The translations under genes and the position numbers were made by a program. A DNA stretch of 35,136 bases from positions 1-35,136 of the forward strand of contig JACRDL010000116.1 of assembly GCA_016218625.1 (NCBI GenBank). Direction: 5' to 3'. Shown one piece after another: positions 28,494-35,136 of this stretch. The stretch is from Elusimicrobiota bacterium. GTDB taxonomy: Bacteria > Elusimicrobiota > UBA8919. Below the pieces are notes generated by a model. It was given only the letters and a program-made list of their open reading frames with translations, was not told the DNA's origin and ran no database searches. Every line of letters begins with the position of its first letter. Position 1 is the first letter of the stretch.

Positions 28494-29176
28494 AGTTTTT
28501 TCACTTTCTCAATATCGGTATATGTTCCGATAAGAATAAGCGCATCTCCGTCCTGCAAAATTTCTGATGCAGACGGGGCAATAAGAAACTCCTCCTTGAA
28601 ATCTGTCTCGCCGTCATCTTTAATATACGGCGCTTTTCTTTTTATGCCTATGATGTGCAGTTTATATTTTGCCCTGACATCAATATCCTTGATTGTTTTA
28701 TCAATAAATGATTGCGGGGCAATAATCTCCGCCATGTTGTATTCCGGTGAAAGTTCTATCTTTTCTATTATATTCGGAGATACCAGCATTTCCGCAAGTT
28801 TCTCACCCATATCCCTTTCCGGGAAAACGATTTTGTCGGCGCCGATTTTTTGAAGAACCTTTGCATGCAAATCATCTAACCCCTTGACAACGATATTTTT
28901 AACGCCGACTTCTTTCAATATCAAAGTAGTAAGAATACTCGCTTCCCGATTGTCTCCGATAGCGACAACAACTGCTCCAAAATCGGTAAGCCCGAGTTCT
29001 CTTATGGCTTTTTCATCCGTTGAGTCCGCCACTACCGCTTGGGTAACAGATGAAGAAATTTCCTGTATTTTCTGCTCGTTTGTATCAATAGCAAGAACCT
29101 GAATTCCCTTTTTAGACAGTTCTTTTGCAACGGAAATTCCGAATGTCCCGAGCCCGATAACCGCAATTTGTTCCAT
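28490..29176 (-). CDS. K+ uptake regulatory protein, TrkA/KtrA family (RCK)
   Basis: IAVIGLGTFGISVAKELSKKGIQVLAIDTNEQKIQE; VVADSTDEKAIRELG; TrkA-C domain. Confidence 0.92.
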   Translation of the reverse strand: MEQIAVIGLGTFGISVAKELSKKGIQVLAIDTNEQKIQEISSSVTQAVVADSTDEKAIRELGLTDFGAVVVAIGDNREASILTTLILKEVGVKNIVVKGLDDLHAKVLQKIGADKIVFPERDMGEKLAEMLVSPNIIEKIELSPEYNMAEIIAPQSFIDKTIKDIDVRAKYKLHIIGIKRKAPYIKDDGETDFKEEFLIAPSASEILQDGDALILIGTYTDIEKVKKL

Positions 29177-29186
29177 AATAACATCA

Positions 29187-29216
29187 ATTAAAAATTAAAA
29201 ATTAAAAATTAAAAAT
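29187..29216. repeat. Heptanucleotide tandem array (ATTAAAA)n, about 4 copies
   Basis: attaaaaattaaaaattaaaaattaaaaat between the TrkA-like and TrkH-like genes. Confidence 0.9.
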
Positions 29217-29265
29217 ATTTTTCGCCACAATTTCTAATTCTACATTTTACATTTTTAATTGCCTC

Positions 29266-30597
29266 TTAACCGACTATAACTTTATCTTCGGCATAATGAA
29301 ATTTTTCCGCACCGTTTTCTTCCATAACAGCAACTGCAATTGTTAACGGTCCAAGGCGGCCGACAAACATCGTCAATATTATCAGCAACTTGCCCAAAGG
29401 CGTAAAAAAAGATGAAAATGAAAGCGGCGTTCCGACGGCGGCTGATAAACCGCAAGTTGCAAAAGCCGAAACAACCTCAAAAAGTGTTCTTATAAAATCC
29501 TTGCCTTCAATAATTAAAATTAAAAATGTCATCACGGATACAAAAGCAACTGCCAGAGAGCCGAGTATGAATGATTTTTGCACAATTTCCGCTCCAATTC
29601 TTCGCTTAAAAATAGAAACACTTTTTCTGCCTTTGAGCGTTGACTTTATACTCGCAAAAATCGTAGCGAATGTCGTTGTTTTTATTCCGCCGCCTGTACC
29701 CGACGGCGATGCGCCTATAAACATAAGTCCTATAATCAAAAATAAAACCGGCGCAGTCAGTGCCGAAATATCAACGGTATTAAAACCTGCCGTGCGAGGA
29801 GTAACCGACTGAAAATATGCCGATAATAATTTATTTTTTAGAGGTAAGAGTCCCAGTGTTGACGGATTATTATTTTCCAACAAAAATATCAAAACAGCGC
29901 CTAAAATAATAAGAACCGCCGTAGTAAAAATCGCAACTTTAGTGTGCAAAAGAAGTCGCTTTGTTTTTTTGTAAGAATAAATGTCACTGATGACGATATA
30001 ACCGATACCTCCCAAAATAATAAGCGATGTTACCCCAAGGTTTATCGGAATAGAACCGACATAATCCGAAAGATTCTGTCCGAAAGTTGAAAAACCGGCA
30101 TTGCAAAAAGCGGAAACCGCATGAAAAATTGAATGCCCGGAGCCCCTGACAATTCCGAACTCGGGAATCCATTTTATTGAAAGAATTAACGCACCAGCAA
30201 ATTCAATAAGCAGCGTGATTTTCACGACATAAACTATAAATCTTTTAATTTCAACAAACGAGAATGTCTGTATGCCCTCGGCAAATGCGAGACGGTCTTT
30301 CAGAGATATTTGCTTGCCGAGCATAATTACGAAAAGTGTGGCAAGGGTCATATAACCCAGCCCGCCGATTTGAATAAGAAGTAATATTATTATTTTACCG
30401 AATAGGGACCACTGGGTCGCTGTGTTGACTACGATAAGTCCGGTAACGCAAACCGCTGAGGTTGCCGTAAAAAGCGCATCAACAAAATTTACCGGCTGAA
30501 ACGTTGCGGATGAGATGGGTAATGACAGGATAACGCTTCCGGTTAAAATTACGCCGGCGAAACCGAATACAAGAATTTGCTGCGGAGAAAATTTCAT
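29266..30597 (-). CDS. K+ transporter, TrkH/KtrB family (start adjusted to MKFSPQQILV)
   Basis: FTATSAVCVTGLIVVNTATQWS, HAVSAFCNAGFSTFGQNL, TPRTAGFNTVD, FEVVSAFATCGLSAAV selectivity-loop repeats. Confidence 0.93.
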   Translation of the reverse strand: MKFSPQQILVFGFAGVILTGSVILSLPISSATFQPVNFVDALFTATSAVCVTGLIVVNTATQWSLFGKIIILLLIQIGGLGYMTLATLFVIMLGKQISLKDRLAFAEGIQTFSFVEIKRFIVYVVKITLLIEFAGALILSIKWIPEFGIVRGSGHSIFHAVSAFCNAGFSTFGQNLSDYVGSIPINLGVTSLIILGGIGYIVISDIYSYKKTKRLLLHTKVAIFTTAVLIILGAVLIFLLENNNPSTLGLLPLKNKLLSAYFQSVTPRTAGFNTVDISALTAPVLFLIIGLMFIGASPSGTGGGIKTTTFATIFASIKSTLKGRKSVSIFKRRIGAEIVQKSFILGSLAVAFVSVMTFLILIIEGKDFIRTLFEVVSAFATCGLSAAVGTPLSFSSFFTPLGKLLIILTMFVGRLGPLTIAVAVMEENGAEKFHYAEDKVIVG

Positions 30598-30598
30598 A

Positions 30599-31027
30599 TT
30601 AACCGGCAGACGGAGCCCCCGCATCATTGTGCGGGGCAGGTGCCGGTGAAGATGCCGCTGTCGATGACTGTTCGGCAGATATTTTTGATTTGGCAATTTC
30701 CGCCAATTGCACGAAATCTTCCGGCGACGAAACGGCAAGAGCGGCAAGCATTTTCCTATTAAGCGTTATGCCCGCTTTTTTAATTCCGGAAATAAATCTG
30801 CTGTATGACAAACCGTTAAGACGGGCAGCCGCATTAAGCGTTAAAATCCACTGACTTCTCTTATCCCGTTTTTTCTGAATTCTGCCGACATATGCATTGA
30901 CAAGCGCCTTATCCACTCTTTCCGACGCATGGATGTAGACATTTTTGTTGGATAGCCGAAAACCCTTTGACTTCTTAAAAAGCCGTTTTTTTCTTCTTCT
31001 TGTTACAACTCCACCTTTTATACGCAT
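30599..31027 (-). CDS. rplT: 50S ribosomal protein L20 with ~24-residue C-terminal extension
   Basis: MRIKGGVVTRRRKKRLFKKSKGFR...RIQKKRDKRSQWILTLNAAARLNGLSYSRFI; extra tail EQSSTAASSPAPAPHNDAGAPSAG. Confidence 0.95.
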   Translation of the reverse strand: MRIKGGVVTRRRKKRLFKKSKGFRLSNKNVYIHASERVDKALVNAYVGRIQKKRDKRSQWILTLNAAARLNGLSYSRFISGIKKAGITLNRKMLAALAVSSPEDFVQLAEIAKSKISAEQSSTAASSPAPAPHNDAGAPSAG

Positions 31028-31037
31028 AGTTAAAATC

Positions 31038-31102
31038 AGGAAGTAGGGAGTATGCAGTAGGGAGTAGTTAAAACCACTTCCCACTTCCCACTTCCCACTT
31101 CC
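31038..31102. repeat. Inverted pair of heptanucleotide arrays (GGGAGTA-type / CCCACTT-type)
   Basis: ggaagtagggagtatgcagtagggagtag-ttaaaa-ccacttcccacttcccacttcccacttcc between rplT and rpmI. Confidence 0.9.
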
Positions 31103-31108
31103 AGCCCC

Positions 31109-31306
31109 TTATAGATAAGGTAAAATAGTCCTTATCATTTTTGTGTCAACCTTGTTTAGCGTTCCCGCTTTTTTCAGATGACGCATTCTGCCTGCCGGTT
31201 TCCCTGTAAGAATGTGACGGGCACCCTGCTTTTTTCTTTTGATTTTACCCCTTCCTGTCAGAGAAAATCTTTTTTTAGCACCACTGTGTGATTTCAATTT
31301 TGGCAT
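31109..31306 (-). CDS. rpmI: 50S ribosomal protein L35
   Basis: [50 protein letters not shown]. Confidence 0.96.
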   Translation of the reverse strand: MPKLKSHSGAKKRFSLTGRGKIKRKKQGARHILTGKPAGRMRHLKKAGTLNKVDTKMIRTILPYL

Positions 31307-31313
31307 TTAACGT

Positions 31314-31432
31314 CAGGGAGTAGGCAGTAGGGAGTAGGGAGTAGTAGCGGCGGGATTGCTATCCCGCAAAAATAAGGCGAATGGCAATTCGCCCGCTACT
31401 TCCCACTTCCCACTTCCCGCTTCCTGCCTCCT
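31314..31432. repeat. Composite repeat: three-way-junction palindrome flanked by inverted heptamer arrays
   Basis: gggagtaggcagtagggagtagggagta / 31344-31399 core / cttcccacttcccacttcccgcttcctgcctcc. Confidence 0.85.
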
Positions 31433-31934
31433 ATTTCTTCGGCGAAAGAATTACATTTATTGAATTTCCCATCAACCGCGGCGGTGAATCCGGCTGGCCG
31501 TATTCACTAACTTCCGCAAGAAGACGGTTAATTATATCTCCGCCGACCGATATATGCTCTCTTTCCCTTCCGAAAAACTGCATCAAGACCTTTACCTTAT
31601 TTTTTTCCTCAAGAAACCTTATGATATGTTTTATTTTTACCCTTAAATCATGCTCTCCGATTTTCGGTCTTATTTTTATTTCCTTCAAAACACCCGTCTT
31701 GTGAACCGTCTTGGTTTTTTTGCTCTGCAAATACTTATACTTTTTGTAGTCAATAATTTTACACACTGGCGGAGTTGCCATAGGTGCTATTTCAACAAGG
31801 TCAACTCCCGATTCCCGCGCAAGAAACACCGCCTCTTGTATGCTTTTCTCTCCCAACTGTGTCCCATCCTCTGCTATAAGACGAACCTTTGGTGCCCTTA
31901 TTTGGCTATTAATCCTCAAAAAACTTTTTGAAAT
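31431..31934 (-). CDS. infC: Translation initiation factor IF-3, probable AUU start
   Basis: INSQIRAPKVRLIAEDGTQLG; ATT at 31934-31932 with AAGGAGG 9 nt upstream; no ATG with comparable SD. Confidence 0.9.
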   Translation of the reverse strand: MSKSFLRINSQIRAPKVRLIAEDGTQLGEKSIQEAVFLARESGVDLVEIAPMATPPVCKIIDYKKYKYLQSKKTKTVHKTGVLKEIKIRPKIGEHDLRVKIKHIIRFLEEKNKVKVLMQFFGREREHISVGGDIINRLLAEVSEYGQPDSPPRLMGNSINVILSPKK

Positions 31935-32122
31935 TTTACACCACCTCCTTTTCACGAAATCGCGAAATAGTTTCACGAAGACACGAATCCGTTTTTCGTG
32001 CTTTCGTGAAAAAAAAGATAGCCCAGTGGCTATCCTTTAGATTCCGAAACAAGTTCGGAATGGCACTTTCGTGCCACCTTTTCTCCACTGGATTAAGGTG
32101 TCCCTAAACCGGGATCTTTATT
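31934..32122 (-). promoter_or_regulatory. infC leader with candidate attenuator (L20/IF3 operon leader type)
   Basis: Promoter-proximal CCAGUGG (complement of 32085-32091) is exactly complementary to CCACUGG in the terminator loop; intervening hairpins GGCAC-GAAA-GTGCC and ATTCCGAA...TTCGGAAT. Confidence 0.6.
32009..32036 (-). terminator. Intrinsic terminator within infC leader
   Basis: GATAGCC-ACTG-GGCTATC hairpin followed by TTTTTTTT on the minus strand. Confidence 0.8.
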
Positions 32123-32128
32123 GTTGTT

Positions 32129-32156
32129 ATTATACTATTAAACTTTTATTTGTCAA
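32129..32156 (-). promoter_or_regulatory. sigma70-type promoter for infC operon
   Basis: Minus strand TTGACA (32156-32151), 16-nt spacer, TATAAT (32134-32129); -35 lies inside the last codons of thrS. Confidence 0.75.
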
Positions 32157-33861
32157 GTGATTTTATTTCTTCTAAAAACTTTTTTATAGTCATTGTGGTC
32201 GTAGTGTTTTCCCCGTATAATCTTACGGCAACTTCATTTGCCACCTGCTCTTTTTTACCCAAAATTAAAAGGTATGGGATTTTTTCCATCTGCGCTTCGC
32301 GGATTTTGTAGTTTAATTTTTCGTTCCTTGAGTCAATTTCAATCCGCAAATCACCGAGTTCCTTTTTTACGCTCTTCGCATATTCAATTTGCTCATCCGT
32401 TATCGGTAAAATTTTTATCTGAACGGGCGCCAGCCAAAAGGGAAATGCGCCACCGTAATGTTCAATCAAAACGCCGAAAAACCTTTCCAAAGAACCGAAA
32501 ATCGCACGATGAATCATAATCACTTTTTCATCTTTGCCTTCTCCATTTCTGTAAGTTATATCAAACCTTTCCGGGAGATTGAAATCAAATTGTATTGTTG
32601 AGCACTGCCAACTCCGTCCAAGAACATCCTTTACTTTCAGGTCAATTTTTGGACCGTAAAATGCGCCACCGCCGTTATCAATTATATAAGAATAACCTGT
32701 TTTTTCAAGCGCTTTTTTCAAGGATGCGGTTGCTAAATCCCACTTTTCAATTTCGCCGATGTATGTTTCGGGACGGGTCGCAAGAAAAATTTCAAACTCG
32801 GAAAACCCGAATTTTTTTAAAAATTCAATCGTAAAATTAAAAACGGAAATTATTTCATCTTCAACCTGTTCTTTCGTGCAGAAAATATGCGCATCGTCAA
32901 TTGTAAATCCGCGGACGCGTAAAAGGCCGTGTAAAACGCCGGAAAGTTCATGTCTGTAGACGGCTCCCATTTCCGCAAAGCGTACGGGAAGTTCCCTGTA
33001 AGAATGAAGTTTCGTTTTGAAAATAAGAATGTGTCCCGGGCAGTTCATCGGCTTGACGCGGAAGGGCTTGCCATCAATATCCATCGGCGAATAAATCATA
33101 TCGGAATATTTCTCAAGATGACCGCTAATTTTGTAAATTTCTTCCGACGCTATATGCGGGGTACAGACAATCTGGTATCCGTTTTTTGAGTGTTCTTTTT
33201 TCCAAAAGTCCTCAAGTAACTGACGGACAATTGCACCTTTCGGATGCCAGTGAATTAAGCCCGCTCCGATTTCCTCGTGCACGGAAAACAAATCTAAAGA
33301 TTTCCCCAGAATGCGATGGTCCCTCTTTTTTGCTTCGTCCAGTTTTTTAAGATACTGTTCAAGTTCTTCTTTGGTCGGGAAAACGGTGCCGTAAATCCGT
33401 TGGAGCATTTTATTTTTTTCGCTGCCGCGCCAATAAGCGCCGGCAATTGATAAAAGTTTGAAATGTTTTATTTCTTTCGTGCTTTCAAGATGAGGTCCGC
33501 GGCACAAATCAATAAATGTGCTATGCTGATAAAGCGAGACCTTTCCGTCGGTTAGATCGTTTATCAGTTCAATCTTATACGACTCGTTTTTCTTTTTGAA
33601 AAATTCAACCGCGTCTTTTTTTGCCATCTCTGAACGGACAAATTTGTGATTGCCAGCGGCGATTTCTTTCATCCTGTTTTCAATTTTTTCGAGGTCTTCA
33701 GGTTTGAATGGTTGGGGAGTGTCAAAATCGTAATAAAAACCTTCTTCTATTGCGGGACCGATTGCAAGTTTCGTGCCGGGAAAAAGTTCTGCTACCGCCT
33801 GAGCCATTATATGACTGGTTGAATGTCGTAGAATTTCCAGATTAGATTTGTTTTTATCCAT
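32146..33861 (-). CDS. thrS: Threonyl-tRNA synthetase (lacking N-terminal TGS domain)
   Basis: RHSTSHIMAQAVAELFPGTKLAIGPAIEEGFYYDFD, FRVKPMNCPGHILIFK, MIHRAIFGSLERFFGVLIEHYGGAFPFWLAPVQ. ATG at 33861 preferred over GTG at 33882 inside a repeat. Confidence 0.95.
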   Translation of the reverse strand: MDKNKSNLEILRHSTSHIMAQAVAELFPGTKLAIGPAIEEGFYYDFDTPQPFKPEDLEKIENRMKEIAAGNHKFVRSEMAKKDAVEFFKKKNESYKIELINDLTDGKVSLYQHSTFIDLCRGPHLESTKEIKHFKLLSIAGAYWRGSEKNKMLQRIYGTVFPTKEELEQYLKKLDEAKKRDHRILGKSLDLFSVHEEIGAGLIHWHPKGAIVRQLLEDFWKKEHSKNGYQIVCTPHIASEEIYKISGHLEKYSDMIYSPMDIDGKPFRVKPMNCPGHILIFKTKLHSYRELPVRFAEMGAVYRHELSGVLHGLLRVRGFTIDDAHIFCTKEQVEDEIISVFNFTIEFLKKFGFSEFEIFLATRPETYIGEIEKWDLATASLKKALEKTGYSYIIDNGGGAFYGPKIDLKVKDVLGRSWQCSTIQFDFNLPERFDITYRNGEGKDEKVIMIHRAIFGSLERFFGVLIEHYGGAFPFWLAPVQIKILPITDEQIEYAKSVKKELGDLRIEIDSRNEKLNYKIREAQMEKIPYLLILGKKEQVANEVAVRLYGENTTTTMTIKKFLEEIKSLDK

Positions 33862-33869
33862 TTCATTTA

Positions 33870-33980
33870 CAAGATAAGCCACAGAATGTCACAGAATTTC
33901 ACTGAATCTTTATTCTGTGTCTTTTCGGCGCCTGTCCCGCTTGAGGGATAATTCTGAGGCGTTTTTCGGTTTCCAATACA
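33870..33980 (-). repeat. Dispersed palindromic repeat, copy C
   Basis: aagataagccacagaatgtcacagaatttcactgaa...cggcgcctgtcccgcttg...attctgaggcg; compare copies at 4718 and 10737. Confidence 0.8.
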
Positions 33981-33987
33981 AAAAAAT

Positions 33988-34060
33988 GGGCGGTACAGGA
34001 TTCGAACCTGTGACCCCTTGCGTGTCGAGCAAGTACTCTAACCAACTGAGCTAACCGCCC
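33988..34060 (-). tRNA. tRNA-Val (anticodon GAC)
   Basis: GGGCGGT...ACCGCCC acceptor, ACAGG-TTCGAAT-CCTGT T-arm, anticodon stem CTTGC/GCAAG with loop TCGACAC; discriminator A; CCA not encoded. Confidence 0.88.
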
Positions 34061-34066
34061 AATATG

Positions 34067-34134
34067 AGTTCATAGTTCATAGTTCAAAGTTCAGAGAAAG
34101 AAAACTACCAACTACGAACTCTTAACTCTGAACT
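34067..34134. repeat. Inverted pair of heptanucleotide arrays (AGTTCAT)n between two tRNA genes
   Basis: agttcatagttcatagttcaaagttcagag ... ctaccaactacgaactcttaactctgaact. Confidence 0.9.
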
Positions 34135-34141
34135 AATGATA

Positions 34142-34213
34142 GGTGCGGGCCGGATTTGAACCGGCGAATAACAGTTTTGCAGACTGCTCCCTTAGCCACT
34201 TGGGTACCGCACC
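34142..34213 (-). tRNA. tRNA-Cys (anticodon GCA)
   Basis: GGTGCGG/CCGCACC acceptor, GCCGG-TTCAAAT-CCGGC T-arm, loop CTGCAAA. Confidence 0.93.
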
Positions 34214-34221
34214 AAAAATTT

Positions 34222-34992
34222 TTATTCTATCTCATAAACGGCATTAACATAACCTATTATTTTGAATTCCTTAAATATACTGCTCCTGAGACCTTCAGAT
34301 AAGATATCACCTTCCCTTATAGTGTAAAAATCTCTTAAACCGCTGCTTTTACTTTCTAAACTTTTAAGTTTCTTTATTTTTACCCCAGCGATTTTAACTT
34401 CTTTTTCTTTTTCGCTTTCAAGTTTTTGATATGCCTCTTTCTTGGCTTTGTCTTCATGTTTTTCTTTGTCCGTCAATCCAAAATATACCGCCGTCCCCGT
34501 TTCCGTATAATTTCTTTCAAGACCCCAGTTATTAACTCCGGATTTAGATAAAATATCTATGGTTTTGGCCGTCCCAAGCATTATGGCATCAATGTTTTTT
34601 TCGTTTATATTTTTTTGCTCAAGAACAATTTGCCTATTTACCTTAAAACCAAAGGATTTTTTCCGTCTTATTTCATATGAAGAACCTGCCTGACCTATAC
34701 TAACAGGAAAAAATTTCATTTTATAATTTTTAAATTCTTTTCCGTTAAGAGTTTTTTTCAATCTCTCAAAATTGCTTTCATTTTCGGCAAGTGCTTCATC
34801 AACAGAAAGTCCGTCCGAATAAATTCCGCAGACAATCCAAAGAGTATCCGGATAACAATAAACCTCTGCTTTGGAACAAACTGAAAATCCGTTTTCAGAC
34901 GGTTCTTTACTGAATTCGCCCTCCGCAAAAACCGGAACTACAAACGAAACCGCCAAAAAACAACCCAACAACAAACCAAAAACTTTTCTCAT
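34222..34992 (-). CDS. SIMPL-domain (DUF541) secreted protein
   Basis: Signal peptide MRKVFGLLLGCFLAVSFVVPVFA; GFSVCSKAEVYCYPDTLWIVCGIYSDGLSVDEALAENESNFERLKKTL. Confidence 0.7.
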   Translation of the reverse strand: MRKVFGLLLGCFLAVSFVVPVFAEGEFSKEPSENGFSVCSKAEVYCYPDTLWIVCGIYSDGLSVDEALAENESNFERLKKTLNGKEFKNYKMKFFPVSIGQAGSSYEIRRKKSFGFKVNRQIVLEQKNINEKNIDAIMLGTAKTIDILSKSGVNNWGLERNYTETGTAVYFGLTDKEKHEDKAKKEAYQKLESEKEKEVKIAGVKIKKLKSLESKSSGLRDFYTIREGDILSEGLRSSIFKEFKIIGYVNAVYEIE

Positions 34993-35024
34993 AGTTCCTT
35001 GTATTATGAAATAGAGGTACTTTT

Positions 35025-35136
35025 ATGGTACAAAAAGACAAAGAAGTTATTAACAAAGAGAACCCCAAATTTCAAAATACACCTCCATTTTTCAATCTTT
35101 CCGGCTGGGGAGATAAAAACCGCATTAGGCCTGTTC
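35025..35136 (+). CDS. Start of a possible unknown CDS (partial, runs off window)
   Basis: ATG preceded by AGAGG; open to window end: MVQKDKEVINKENPKFQNTPPFFNLSGWGDKNRIRPV. Confidence 0.4.
   Translation, partial: MVQKDKEVINKENPKFQNTPPFFNLSGWGDKNRIRPV

Noticed and set aside
29390-29812. 140-aa plus-strand ORF
   Set aside because: Antisense shadow of the TrkH/KtrB-like gene.
32066-32082. AAGGTGGCACG resembling a T-box core in the infC leader
   Set aside because: Pairs locally (GGCAC-GAAA-GTGCC); leader too short for a T-box stem I and no antiterminator bulge seen. Left as an alternative to test.

Overview
AT-rich bacterial chromosome segment with almost every gene on the minus strand. I cannot assign a lineage from sequence alone. 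It carries a housekeeping backbone: thrS-infC-rpmI-rplT, a KtrA/KtrB-type K+ uptake pair, pheS, rubrerythrin, rbfA / DHH phosphoesterase / truB / ribF, wecB, PanE-like, an STT3-like membrane protein, pheT-zapA-6S RNA-rarA-fau-rny, and hrcA-grpE-dnaK-dnaJ-rsmE. Also present are two tRNAs (Val, Cys), an IS1380-family transposase, an IS30-family 3' fragment, and a secretin interrupted by one in-frame stop. The most unusual signal is a dense population of short repeats: 7-8 bp tandem arrays (GGGAAGT, GGGAGTA, AGTTCAT, ATTTTTA, ACTCCGA and similar) and small palindromes. They occur between genes, often as inverted pairs around hairpins, and also in frame inside conserved genes (rsmE, fau, pheT, pheS, wecB, probably grpE and rplT). 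Other highlights are a probable attenuating leader plus AUU start codon for infC, an HrcA that stops short exactly where a dispersed palindromic repeat begins, and a 6S RNA supported by conserved synteny. No CRISPR array or rRNA was seen.
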